DNA of 64,000 bases from Polychytrium aggregatum (taxonomy: Eukaryota; Chytridiomycota; Chytridiomycetes; Polychytriales): NCBI RefSeq assembly GCF_025602895.1, contig NW_026516346.1, positions 35,139-99,138 on the forward strand, in the 5' to 3' direction. The notes beneath the pieces are model-generated. The model had not been told where the DNA came from. It did not search any database and was given only the letters and a program-made list of their open reading frames with translations. Positions 42,092 to 53,325 of this stretch are shown piece by piece (position 1 is the stretch's first letter; each line of letters opens with the position of its first letter). The translations under genes were made by a program, and so were the position numbers.

Positions 42092-43758
42092 TCAGCTCGT
42101 CGGAATGGAGAGGTTGGTCGCTGTGGCGAATTCAACAACTTTGGTATCACGGGCTCCATTCCTCTTGTTTCGCACTTTTCTAGTCGCCCTGACACCTCCT
42201 CGAGCGAGGGTCTTGAGAACAGATGAAGGCTCTGGTGGTGTAGGTGAAGGAATGTAAACAGTGGTGTCAACCTTTGTGCGTCGGTGGGGCTTGATATCAT
42301 TAAGGGACTAGGCAAGATTGCTCCTCACCTATCATTCCAGGAAAGGATTTCCATCCATGGGATACAAAGGGGTCGGATAGGACCGTGCTCACTGTCGAGC
42401 AGCCAGTGCCAAGGGAACTGGTGAAGGTTCGGCAATCCAGGATCAGTTGGACGGCATTGCGTTGGCACCCGCCGAATCGATAACGAAGTGTCGAGGCAAG
42501 GATCCGTCTTGGTGCTGGAGCCCAGATATCAGCCCTGCCAATATCATTGGCCGTGGCAGTCCCCCAGTTTGTCTCTGTCGCATATTGCTTCAACTTACCG
42601 AGGATCGCTCAAGTCGACTAGGGTGAACTTGAGACGATATGTTCCTTCAACTCGAATGTACACTTTGTCGAACGCAAAGAAGACACCAGCCTTGGAGCTG
42701 TCGGCGCTCTTGGAGAAAATACTTGAGGAAACCAAGTTCCCAAAGAGCGATGGCTGGGCAAATGGAAGCAACCGCTTCATGCTCTGGTCTTGAGAGCTCA
42801 AACCCAGATGCGAATATAGACCGACTGAATCTTCGCTGGCTCGGTGGCGGCTATGGCTCCGTTTACTGTCATGGAATTGATCCGTCGACACCGATGTTGA
42901 CGACCAGGCTGGGTGAGGAGCTGACCGGGAAGTGATAGACAGGGAGGCTGCCCCATCGGTATTGAGGTCCTCTTGAGTAAATGCTTCGTTTCCTGCGAAC
43001 CAAGCCTTCGGAATAGGGCTTGGTGGGAGGGAAACAGTCGCCTTGGCTTCGTTCTCAAGCATGTGGATGTCGGACGATTCCACATCTGGGGGTGGGGTCC
43101 AAGCGACACAGGGATCCGGGTTGGACCCTGCAGGTATGTCTTTGAGGAGAAGGGCTGGGGAAACTGGATTGACAGGAACTGCCTCCTTGAGACGTATCGG
43201 GTTGACAACAAGAGATAGATCTGCGGTGCCATCAGAAGAGTAGAGCTGGATATGGACAACAAAGCCTGAGGCTTCGATCATCGACGAGGGGCTAGAAGGG
43301 ACAAATGATACTCATCAGTAACGAACGGTGATATCAGCCATGTAGTGGATGCTCATCCAGTGGTAGTGGTGATGGAGTAAGGCAGGAGGGAGAGACCGGA
43401 TGGATCATGGACGACTCCAGGATGGGCCTATGTGGCGGCTCAAGCAGGTTTGGCTCTGTCTCCACGGCGACAACCAGAGATTCCAAGGCTCACAAGCATG
43501 GGTTGGCATAACACTTGCTCTGAAATCAGGGCTCCTCCAGGTCCCCGTCGGAAGAGTTGCAGGATCGGGGCCGGACTGATTGGACGCCCATACATCTGGG
43601 GGCCGAATCCAGAGCAACGAACTCGCTCAGGCTGGTCGACGATCTGCAGGACATAATGCGGGCGGTCGCCGGGCTGTGTGGACGAGTGGAGCGAAACCTG
43701 TGGGTCAGTGGTGGGAGCGGGCGAACTGGACGGGTTCGGTTTAGTGGTGATGGAGGAC
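42092..43758 (-). CDS. Velvet-domain transcription factor, 5' exon not found
   Basis: Fungal velvet factors are NF-kB-fold DNA-binding regulators of development and light response. Minus-strand exons with matching phases at the 3' side are 42599-about 43287, 42329-42417 and 42092-42231; an upstream exon runs from about 43758 to about 43545. Velvet landmarks occur in order: YVLQIVDQPERVRCSGFG, RPISPAPILQL, SGFVVHIQLYSSDG, then after a ~140-residue Ser-rich insertion GVFFAFDKVYIRVEGTYRLK, then SDPFVSHGWKSFPGMIE, and RGGVRATRKVRNKRNG, a velvet-type basic C-terminus. The intron between the first two listed exons has no perfect phase-matching GT donor that I could fix, and the start codon lies in an exon upstream of 43758. 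The long insertion inside the domain resembles the VosA/VelB arrangement. Confidence 0.83.
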
Positions 43759-44338
43759 CTGAGGCGGGAACAGGCAGCCCGATGGTTTGAGATATGAAAG
43801 CCGAACAGGGGGCCGTGTCGAGATGTAGACGCCAATGATGGGACAGTAAGAGCGATATGATTGGTTTGATGGCCATACCATCATTAGAAGTGGCCAAGAG
43901 GTGCGGGTACCAAAGGAGGATTCAGGCTGGACCAGTCGGTCGCTCGAAATCGAGTCAAGATATGGACATTGGACTCGACGCACCGTGCTGGGTCCGGTTT
44001 ATATGGCCATCCAAGGGAGCTAGAGGCGTTCAAGCCTCTCCAGACGGGGGTCATAGATCAGTATGGCTGATTCCGCCTCTCCTGGAGACAACAGGAGCAG
44101 CGCTGATACACACCACAGCCGTCACAGGAGTTCAGACGACCCGAAGTCTCCCAGGGCTTCTGATGCAAACACAATATCTCCATTTTCTCCGTGTGGATCA
44201 GGGTCAGCATCGTGACAGGGACAACAGCGATTTACGTCCGGAGCCGAGACCCAGCCGCACAAATCGGATCTCGCGAAAGTCCCAGATGATTCAGCGCGAC
44301 ATGTGCACACATCTATTTTTTTTCTTTCTTTCTTTATT

Positions 44339-44360
44339 GTGCGCCGCCGTGGCGGCGCAC
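44339..44360. repeat. Perfect GC-rich palindrome after a T-rich tract
   Basis: GTGCGCCGCC and GGCGGCGCAC pair perfectly around a 2-base centre. It is preceded by a T/C tract (44310-44336) with repeated TTTC. It could be a replication- or termination-related hairpin, or the tip of a small element; no partner copy was found in the window. Confidence 0.75.
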
Positions 44361-44574
44361 TAGCCATCAGGACCCCGTGGTCCCCGGCATCTCGCTCTTC
44401 ATGGAGTACATCGAGTGTTTAAAAGTCCCACTCAGGAATGTCGCCGGGCCTGGCTTGCCATCCAGCGAGTCTCCACATCAGGGTATGGAAGATCTGTTCC
44501 AGATCAGTCCACAGACCGTTGAAGGCCTGTCCCACGATGGGTTCTTCGTTTTCCAGCTTGCCAAATGCACACAT

Positions 44575-45120
44575 CTATGCAAACAGCGCCCATGAGAGGG
44601 CCGCTGCTCGCCGGCTCGACTTGCGGCACATTTCCTGGCGGCTTTGCGCCTTTCGTTCCCCGGCATTTTTGCTGCACCAAACCCCCGCCCTGCCGCATTT
44701 CGGCTGCCAGACCTCCGTCTTGCGAGACCACAAAGTCCGCACACCGTCCGGGATGTGCGTCTTTCCACATTGCTCCAAGCGGACTGACCCAGCCGCCGCC
44801 TTGGCCGCTGTCAACGAGCCCAAGCAATCCACCCCGATGTCCGCCGATGCAAGGTTGGTCGAGGGACAGGATAAAACCAGCACCAATCGGAACGCACTGT
44901 AATTTGGATACAGCAGCAGTGACTCATACCAGGGCCTGGAGCCGTATGATGCACTCAGTTGCATTGTTTCTTGGATGCAGGCGGAGCGGCGGCCAGACAA
45001 GGGAAAACAGGCTGAGGCACACGCAGCCGAGGAATACGCGGCGAAGAGGAGCAGCCCCAAGGTCAGCGGGGCTCTGGGTCTTGCCAGTGTGTCGGTGATT
45101 TGCGGGAGTGGGCGGCTCAT
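44575..45120 (-). CDS. Possible small secreted Cys-containing protein
   Basis: Minus-strand frame of 181 aa from the ATG at 45120. Residues 20-40 (LTLGLLLFAAYSSAACASA) resemble a signal peptide, although preceded by a longer than usual polar n-region. Eleven cysteines follow in the mature part (CASACFPLSGRRSAC, QPKCGRAGVWC). No known family. A splice site inside the frame cannot be excluded and the opposite strand is also open over this GC-rich stretch, so this is a weak call. Confidence 0.28.
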   Translation of the reverse strand: MSRPLPQITDTLARPRAPLTLGLLLFAAYSSAACASACFPLSGRRSACIQETMQLSASYGSRPWYESLLLYPNYSAFRLVLVLSCPSTNLASADIGVDCLGSLTAAKAAAGSVRLEQCGKTHIPDGVRTLWSRKTEVWQPKCGRAGVWCSKNAGERKAQSRQEMCRKSSRRAAALSWALFA

Positions 45121-45991
45121 GTCCAATCACACAGTCCTTTTTGAATCATTTGCTGTCAAGGCCCGGACGTCCCGAGCAGTATATGAGAAAATAGGAATAT
45201 ATAGGGGAACAGTGTCGTTGGATAGCTTGGGAGAAACGGGTCGTCGCCCTCATGCCCACCACACAGTCCGACAGCAGATCGAGATAAACTGCCATGGGGA
45301 CGTGCCCACAACACTCAGGCCCCGAGTCGTCTGTCCCCACCGCAGTGTCCCAACCCAGGATTGCCAAGCCATTGACAAGTGACGCCACCAACGGGAGTCG
45401 GCGAAACCTCATCCGCTTGGCCCATGCCCATGACCGCCGCCCTTCGTTTGTCGCCGTGACCCCCGACACTGAGTGTCTCTCTGGCCGATCCACTGATGCA
45501 TCCGTACCTCGTTTCTCCTCCAAACCTCGCTATGGCGGGGGAATTGAGCGGGCTGTCCAAGAGAGATACTGGTCGGGCTCCGGACGGACTGGCGTTGGTC
45601 GCCTCGACATGCCGCCGAGACGCCCGGGCAAGGTGGGTCAAGTTCGGCGAGGGCTCAAATAGGATGCGCAGGAGAGGCTCTCGACAGGCCCCCAAAGTCT
45701 GGGCAGTGCCAGAGCCTCAATCGAAGGACCATCATCCTATCACATAGCGGCGCCTCCTTCGCTCGAACACCCCTTCCAAAACATTTCCACTGGCCTATCT
45801 CCGTAGGTCTCAAGGTTATTCTCGGTAAGTTTCAACCGAAGCGAAGCGGAACTAGGCTATCATCGTCCTCTCTCGATTGGACACTGCGGTCGTCCTGCAC
45901 GCCTTGAGCCGGAGTCTCATTTTTGGTGCAGCACTGACTGATACCTGTTGCTGTTCAATTCTTTGGTCGACAGCACGTTCCCAATCCAATC
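45121..45991. other. Intergenic upstream of the zinc-finger gene
   Basis: About 870 bases. Frames on both strands are open in places by composition but show no domain. No repeats noticed. Confidence 0.4.
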
Positions 45992-46639
45992 ATGAGAATC
46001 CGGGATCTCCTGAACGAGTCCGAGGAAGACCTCACACGGGGATCCACACAAGTATCCCCACAAGGCACCCCTGTATTTTCAGGACATCCACGGCTCCGTG
46101 TTGGGTCGCCGGCCATCCCTTTATCTGGTGTGCCAGTGTCCTCCATACTGCTCCGAAGTGGCTGTCCATGTGAGGCGCATAAAGGTGTTTCCATGTCCGG
46201 GGTATATCTGCATCCACTGGATCAGTATTGTTCCGCACTCTTGACTTCAGAAAGGGAAATAGCACTGCAGCCGACTCGTCCTCGATCCTTGGCGCCCAAG
46301 GATGCGGCCTCAAAGTTGGCTCGTTCCATCCGTACCCATGATTCACTCGTCAAAGGACCAGTTCTCAGTTCTGCAGCCCGGAAGTTGTTCATTTGCCCCC
46401 ATTGTCTGATGGACTTTGGTCGGAAACAAGAGCTCAGTCGACACATCCGATGTGTGCATACAGTCGATATGCCATGGGTGTGCCCAGCCTGTCTCAAAGG
46501 ATTTGGAAGGATTGATGCCTTGAGGTGCCATTTTTCCACCAAGAGGGCTCAAACCGAAGGTTGTCGATTCAAGCTCGGAGGGCTTCCCATTGCATCGTTG
46601 GTTTCACTTTCATCGGTCTCGTCTTGCCACAACGACTGA
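45992..46639 (+). CDS. C2H2 zinc-finger protein, 215 aa
   Basis: Single exon. Two adjacent classical fingers lie near the C-terminus: FICPHCLMDFGRKQELSRHI followed by RCVH (C-x2-C-x12-H-x4-H), and WVCPACLKGFGRIDALRCHF, whose second ligand position is a Cys further on (STKRAQTEGC), making it C2HC-like. The linker TVDMPWV is not the TGEKP type. The N-terminal 130 residues are Ser/Pro/Leu-rich without domain. It is probably a DNA-binding regulator. The stop lies 22 bases before the left end of the Fanzor-derived element at 46662, so its 3' UTR is within the element. Confidence 0.8.
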   Translation: MRIRDLLNESEEDLTRGSTQVSPQGTPVFSGHPRLRVGSPAIPLSGVPVSSILLRSGCPCEAHKGVSMSGVYLHPLDQYCSALLTSEREIALQPTRPRSLAPKDAASKLARSIRTHDSLVKGPVLSSAARKLFICPHCLMDFGRKQELSRHIRCVHTVDMPWVCPACLKGFGRIDALRCHFSTKRAQTEGCRFKLGGLPIASLVSLSSVSSCHND

Positions 46640-46661
46640 TGTCCTGATGGTTCGACAAATA

Positions 46662-47435
46662 CAGCACACCCAATACGAAACGGGCCACTGTGTGGAGCCA
46701 GAGTTGCCATTTTCCCGAATGCTGAATACACCCATCGCTCGATATTGCCGACGAGTGTCGGAGGGGACGGGCATGGTGTTTGCTTTTGGGGATGCCTCGT
46801 GGAAGCAAGGGAAGGAATACTTATCGAGTCCAATGAGACTCAGGCTCACCTCGTCACTTGAACGATTTCATCATCACCATAGCCGCCCAAGGCCAAGAGC
46901 ACACGAGCGACTCGCTCGACCGACTGCTTTGATCTTGAGAAACGGTGCTTTGCACAGAGATGTCCAGAGGATCGAATGCATGCACCGCACTCTAACACTC
47001 CGTTTATTGTGGAACAAGCTGTCCTCTTGTATCCTTCAAATGAGAGATACGGAGCGCTCGCTTTGACAACTCTGCTGTAGAGTTCACACTTTGTACATGA
47101 GCATACAGGACACCCTTACGATCCCATATGTCAGCGTCGTAGGTATGGCTTGCAGCCAACAGAGCCAAATGCACTGAATCGATCGCTTTGGAAGCCTCCA
47201 AGGGAAGAATGCCTGTCGCTCCCCGGTCTCCACAATCGACATGCACTGGTGTCGGAGTGCCAGCGGCGAATGGCGCTCTTGGACACACTGAATATGGAGT
47301 CAACGCTTCTCGGGATATGGATGAGGGCGTATCACCGCATCACAGAATGATTATGGTCAGCGCGATGTTTTGAGGCAACAAAATATCAAGTCCATGGTCA
47401 AAAACCAAGGTGTCCCGTTTTTGTTGGATTGATTG
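46662..47435 (+). mobile_element. Fanzor-derived element, 774 bp, rearranged
   Basis: TA-flanked (46660-46661 and 47436-47437). The left end contains AATACGAAACGGG, the right end TGTCCCGTTTTTGTTGGATT. As at 39719, a short left end (with CTGAATACACCCA) runs directly into a Fanzor C-terminal fragment, MVFAFGDASWKQGKEYLSSP, at about 46770-46830, then diverges. The region 47100-47290 carries, in the opposite orientation, the very end of a Fanzor ORF plus its 3' UTR (compare 34800-34910). So the element contains two Fanzor 3' pieces head to head. Confidence 0.85.
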
Positions 47436-47801
47436 TAAAAACAGTTACATCCACGAAACGCATTTTCTGCACAGACTGAGAACCAGTCTATTGCTGCAAC
47501 TCCAAGTCCAGGCACAAGACGAAGGTCCTTGTGACCCCAGCAAACGAACATGGATACCCTTCGAATCTCCACCTTGTGCGCTGGGAACGCAGCACGGCTT
47601 GAAGAAGCTTCCGACAGCGAGACCAGAACCATCACTCATAACATTCATCCAAAAAACCTGCACCCATTCGGATCGAGCAGATCGACGCCGAGATCCGGAC
47701 TCGGCGGCCCTGTCAGCGCTCAGTCCTGTCGTCGATCGCACGCACGCTCATTCGTCACTGCTTTCTTGTCGAGGTTTCGGCACTGCCGCTATCGACAAAT
47801 A
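47436..47801. other. Intergenic, securin-like gene 3' side
   Basis: About 365 bases between the right end of the element and the stop of the minus-strand gene. No gene recognised. Confidence 0.4.
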
Positions 47802-49329
47802 TCAGTCCATTCGTTTGGTCTTCTTGAGGAGCCGACTTGGTCGTGGAATTAGGGATGTATATCGGACCCGCGCTGAACTGGATTTGCTCCTGGGTTGCGG
47901 CTCGACTGCGCTAACTACAGCAAGATCGAACAGGGGTGCGGCATCGTCTGGCAATGGTTCAAGCTCTTGCAGTGGCGAAAGTGAGTCTGTGGCTGTAGTT
48001 GTTATTGTGTATATATGCGGGAGGGAGAGATGTTGCGATGAAGTGACCCCCATCATTCGCGTGGAGAAATTGATTTTGTGCCGCAGGCAGTAGCGTTGCG
48101 ATGATGACGAGGGGTTTGTAAGTCAGAAACAGTGAGATTGATGGCAACTGGGCCGGAAACAGCGAACATGGACACGGAGAGCATGTCCCGAGGCCCGGTT
48201 TGTGTGGATGCAGCAGCGGGGGCTGGTTGGCAGTGCCCAATCGAGCGGTTCTCACCTTCTGCATCGCAGTACTGAGCTTGAGCACCGAGTGGCTCAGACT
48301 CAGGCTCGAAGTCGAATTTGATGACAGACCCCAGAGCGTCCAGCGGCTCCGTGTTCAGTATGGTGGGAATGGTGGCGACATGCGCCTTGATCAGATCGTC
48401 AAAGTCGATTGTATCAAACTCGGGTTTGAAGACATCTGATCATCACGAATAGAGAGTTTTCGTCCAAATTAAAAACTGAAAGAAAGAATCTGCACACGAC
48501 CCAGAGATGGATATCCAGCCTGGGCGGAAGGAAGTGAAGCAATCGGCCCGGCTTGGCACCCATGACCAGGCTTCGTGGCAACAAACATGATGGGGACGAC
48601 ATACCGAGGCACGAAGCGCTTGGAGGCTGATATTCGATCTCTGGCAGGTCGTCACTATCGAGGGCAAGGACCTCTGCTGATTCGGCCTGCACATTCTCGG
48701 CGGGAACAGCAATCTCCTTAGCGCGCAGCTCGGCAGGATCGACGGTGGGCTCAGCCTTGGCTTTCTTCTTCTTGGCGGAGGCCGAGCTCTGAAGAAAGGC
48801 CTTTCGCTTCTCGGATTTTTCATAGTCCTGGGTATTGACGTTGATGGGACGCAGCGGGGTTCCAGTGTTTCCTTTGGAGGTCTCGTCCAGGCCGGATGCG
48901 TAGCTCGACTTGAGCACCGAGTTGAGCAGCTTGATGTTTTCCTTGTGAGGCTTGAGTCCCGAGTTGGCGAGCTGCTGCTTCTGCTGGGTGTTGAACTTTG
49001 AGTTCAATGCTGGCCTGGCGACAGAGAGAGCATCTGATGCCGTGACGCAGCCGACGATAGACGCAGCCGATGATGAACGCAATGCACAATGCCACGAAGA
49101 GCCCAGAGAATGAGGGATCAAAAGACCGGAAAACAGCCTTAGGATGCTGGTGCAGGTGCACGGGCCCGCAGTGAGCACGCACAAGTGCTTGCAGCGTCTC
49201 ACCTTTGAGCGCTGGATAGGGAAGCCGAGGAGTCTGGAAGGCCTGTTTTTGCAGCAGCGCCGACGATTTGGCGAGCTGCGCCGGGGTGTTTTCCTTTTCG
49301 CGACCAAGGCCGGGCTGGGGGCGGAACAT
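47802..49329 (-). CDS. Securin-like protein with two KEN boxes
   Basis: Four minus-strand exons, 49203-49329, 48605-49009, 48256-48435 and 47802-47965, all joined in phase 1, encode 291 aa with no globular domain. The N-terminus has a KEN box (GREKENTPAQ, residues 12-14) and a second at 65-67 (KPHKENIK), both potential APC/C degrons, separated by TPRLPYPALKAL. The middle is basic (SEKRKAFL, KKKKAKAE). An acidic DDLPEIEYQPP at 162-172 resembles the conserved acidic motif of fungal securins (S. pombe Cut2 type), and FKPEFDTIDFDDLI plus ELEPLPDD lie further on. Securins inhibit separase and are destroyed at anaphase. Sequence conservation of securins is low, so this is a reasoned proposal; another cell-cycle-degraded protein is possible. 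It is divergent from the TTC12-like gene. Confidence 0.6.
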
Positions 49330-49803
49330 GGCCAGAGGGCGGTCGACTCGGGCGTCGCAGATGCCAAACGAGCAGCGTGCTGGTCCTTTGGGAGTGGGGC
49401 GTGCGTTCGCTCTGACCGGCGATGGGCAAGGCGGATGAGATGGGCGAGCCGGACGAGCCGGATGAGATGATGGACGAGCCGGATGAGAGGGCGGGTTGAA
49501 GGTCGGCTGGCAAGTCCAATCCTGGCCCAAATGGCCAAATGTGCGCAGCACTGTACCACAGAAGCGCAGCACCCGCACATCCATGAAACCAGCGCCCGCC
49601 AAGTCCCATGATCGCTGCCCCGCCAAGTCCCATCGCCTTGCCCGCCCAAACTCCCTGCCTGCTGCAGTCTTTGCCCATCCAGACCGACCCCCATCTGTCG
49701 CGTGGGAGAGCGCATCAGCGTCCCGTCCGCTCGCACCTTCAGCCGCCAAAGCTACCTGACAGACTCGTCCTCCCCAGCTGTGCCAGAATTTCGCTTGCCG
49801 CTG
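49330..49803. promoter_or_regulatory. Bidirectional promoter, securin-like / TTC12-like
   Basis: The 474 bases between two divergent ATGs (49329 minus, 49804 plus) must contain both promoters. There is a 12-bp-like imperfect repeat of GAGCCGGATGAGAT units at about 49440-49490. No TATA box is visible. Confidence 0.45.
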
Positions 49804-52800
49804 ATGGATCCGCTCAGCTCGGCTCTCGCCAAGATCAACGAGGAGGTGGAGGAGCTGGAGGCCTTTGCCGATGATTTCGGTACGCGCTCAAAAGTTCAGG
49901 CCGTGTCGTAGGCCTTGCCGTGGTGTCTCAGCGCGTGTTTTTTGCAGGGGTGTGCTCTGCTGGGCTCGTCCTTGTATGTTACCCTGGTTCTGCTGTGGTT
50001 AGTGTTGATGACGGCACTTCGGAGCGGCGACACGCCACCGGCATCTTTAACACCCAGACGTGTTTACCGCCGGTCTTAATCAGCCGCAAAGATGGACGCT
50101 ATTCTGAAGGGAGACTTTAAGGACGAGTCGCTTGACGGCCTCGATCTCGCCGCCGAGATCGAGGTCGCGAATACAGAGCCCATCCAGGACCTCATCCAGA
50201 GACAGAAGGATCTCTTGACGCGCAAGGACTCGGGCAACTCCATTCCCTCGACGATTTCGAGCGGATTGGTGTCTCCGATGCCACCTTCCAGAGTGCAGAG
50301 CCAGAGCCAGAGCCAGATCTCTGTGGACATTAATCGGGCTGGATCATCTCCATCGCCGCCAATGCCGGCAAGCAATCGAACCGATGCTCTGGCTCATTCT
50401 CCAGAGATTCCGCTCATGCCGTCAGAGGACAAGATAACAGCAGGCGCCCCGCCAGAGATCAAGCTTCCACCAATCCCATTTGCGACGTGTGAACTTCGCC
50501 ATGGCACGCAGCCATCCGAAAACCAGCCCCAGCCGTGCCCCAAGCCCGTCAAGAAACACGATGCCAACGACTACTCGCGCTTCGCGAAAATTGACGATGC
50601 CCAGAGCGACGATGAGCCAGACCCACGGGCTGCTCGTGTCAACGGCAAGGATTCCATCGGTACCCAGTCCAAGGAGCACAAGGGGCCATCTCAGAAAAAG
50701 AAAAAAAGCAACGTATCGAGGGAAAAGCTCTCTCGCGCAGTCAAGGACTACTGCGAGTCCATCAAGCTGCGAGGCAACAGCCTCTTCCACGCTGGAAAGT
50801 ACATGGATGCTGTCGAAGAGTACACCACCGCCATATCCATCTACCACAATCCCCCTCGGGACCTGTTTCCGCCGCCGCCCGAAAACAGCGGCTCTCTCCT
50901 TGCCGAGCATCGCTGGCTGTACGAGTTGGCGCTTCCGTCCGTGCCTGTCGACCCAGCCCTTCTTACCAACCGGGCGCTATGCTGGATCCGTCTTGGCCGA
51001 TTTGAAGAGGCCATCGACGACCTCTCTGCAGCAATCGAGCGGGACCCGACTTTGATCAAGGCCTACTGGAAGCGCTGCGAAGCCCTCCGACTCTCAGGCC
51101 GAGCCGATGAAGCGCTGGCGGATCTTGAACAGGTGGCCGAGCTGCTTGCACAGCACCAGCACGAGGCCGAGAAAGCGCCCCTCGGCAAGAAACCGGCACC
51201 TCTGGGCATCACCATCGACGATATCGACAGAACCAGGCGCTACATCAAGGAGATTCAGAGATTCACGTACAGCGGTGATCTAGGTCCCGAGCACGAGTCC
51301 AGCATCCGAACCATGCAGGGCTTGCTGCAGCATCTCGCCGAGCAGCTCAAGGACGACCCCGAGAGCGAGCGAGCAGCGGTGACGATTGAGTCCATCCGGA
51401 AGGTCGTTCAGTCCGAGCCGCTCTTCTGCGAGCATTTCCGCCTGGCCAACGGATTCAATCTCTTGCTCTCGCCTCCAGTGCTCTGCGTGGACTCGCTCCC
51501 CTTGATCATGCCCATCTTTGTGGACATTTGCCGCCATTCATTCAACAACCAGCGAATCCTGGGACTGTATATCGAGCCGCTTGTTCAGAGAGTGGCGCGC
51601 GCCCAGCAAGCTGAGACGACGGCACTGTTGATCCTCTTGCTTTCGCAGTGCTCGCAACAGCCCGATTTCGTCGATGCCCTCTATCGCATGAATGCTTCCT
51701 CGACGAGCCAATTTGGCGCACGCCTGATTCGACCGGACCAGTACGACAGCGACATGCTGGATGACTTTCCCGATATTCCCTACTACGGCGTCCGGCTGCT
51801 GACGCACCTGATTCGACATCGGCCCAACGGCCCCCATCTGATTCTCAACAAGTGGAAGGTGTCCGTCCCAGAGATCCTCGGAATGCTCGGTGGCTACATC
51901 CAGAGCGACGCGCTTGCTGTTATCGATCGAGACGACAGCGAAGCCGAGTCGGTGCACATGCTTCCCCATCCCGAGACCCTGGTCTCGGCTGTCTGCGAGT
52001 GCATTCATCAGATTGTCGAGCTCGACAAGTCGAGCCATGCGCAATCTGTGCACAAGCACGGGCAGGGTCTCGTGTACGGGGCTATGGCGGCAACCCAGAA
52101 AACGGCCTCGAGATACATCCAGACCCGCAAGGGCAAGGGCAAGGCCTTAACTGGCGAGCGCGATGCTGCCTTGGATCAACACATCATCCGCCACCACTTG
52201 GGCTGTCTCCTGACGACCGCATGCAACATCTTGACCACGTACAGTCAGGCGCTGCATGATGGCACCAAAAGTAGCGGGCTGGCCAACCAGCTAATCACGC
52301 TCTTGCCCACCGAGTTTCAGATGCCCTCGCTGTTCCTGCTGTCCAAGCTTCTGAGATTCAACCGCGACTCTGTGGGCAAGTGCCTCGACGGCTGGTGGGA
52401 TGAGGTGGCAGACCACATTCAAGAAGCCATGGCCCAAGCCGCCACTTTGACAACCCACAACGACGCAGGGGGAGCTCTGTCTGGATATTCATCTGTTCGG
52501 GAAGAATCGGATCGCTACAGGAACGCAGCAGCACAGTTGTTGGCGGCCTGGCTGATGCTCGACTCACGAAATGCGGACCAGTGGATCGCAGGTGGAGGCG
52601 GTCGCTGGCTGGCGAGCTTGATTGTCCAAGAGGAAGATAGGCGCCGCAATTGGATGGAGAGACACGAGGAGCCGACGAACGATCTGTTTGTGGGAAACTT
52701 GGCTCTGTGTCTCGCAGAATGCACAAAGAAGGGTAAGCATAGAACGAGCGGCTCTCCGCCATTGGTGCGCAAGACTGTGAGGATATAAAGTGTGCAATCG

Positions 52801-53205
52801 CTTTGATCCCTCCTCGGATGGCTCAATATCGTGATCCTTTCCTTTGGATCTGCCGTCTCCAGCAAGCCACTGCGCCGAGTTTGCCAAGCACGAGATTGTC
52901 CGGAGCATGATTCATTTTCTGAGATTCAGCCAAAGCAATGCCGCAAAGAAGAATATGGCGATAGCATGCTCCAGACTCTGTGGATTCTCTGGTAAGCATG
53001 CCCGAGCATGGCCATGAGATGGTGGGGGAGCCTCGGCTGGGGATGATTTACTCCGGATCTATCCAGGGCTGCTCGGAAAGTGCCCGCAGCCTCGGGAACT
53101 GACCAGATGTCTGCTTGGGTCAACTGTGCTTACTCAGACGAGATCCGTGCGCAAGTGAGGAAGCTCGATGGCATGGAGCTGCTGCACAAATGCGCTTCAC
53201 TCTGA
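49804..53205 (+). CDS. TPR-ARM protein, TTC12-like (axonemal dynein assembly)
   Basis: Four exons, 49804-49879, 50084-52732, 52863-52991 and 53138-53205, join in phase to 973 aa. The first exon (MDPLSSALAKINEEVEELEA) joins through a CAG acceptor at 50083. After a ~240-residue disordered, Ser/Pro-rich part with KKKKKSN, a TPR block spans about residues 245-410 (RGNSLFHAGKYMDAVEEYTT, TNRALCWIRLGRFEEAIDDL, AYWKRCEALRLSGRADEALA). Then comes a long helical ARM/HEAT-like region to the end, closing with NMAIACSRLCGFS and LDGMELLHKC. TPR followed by ARM repeats is the layout of TTC12 (needed for dynein-arm assembly in motile cilia) and of UNC45. The ending resembles TTC12 and the N-terminal extension is not UNC45-like. 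The insert in the TPR block is unusual. Confidence 0.72.
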
Positions 53206-53325
53206 TCAAAGCGATGTCGATTGGACAGAAGCCGCTGCTTCCTTCCACCGCGACTGCGACTGCGGCCACGCGGGGAGAGTATTCGACTGCACCAAGGACA
53301 GTCACTTTCTGGCATCAGATGTCTG

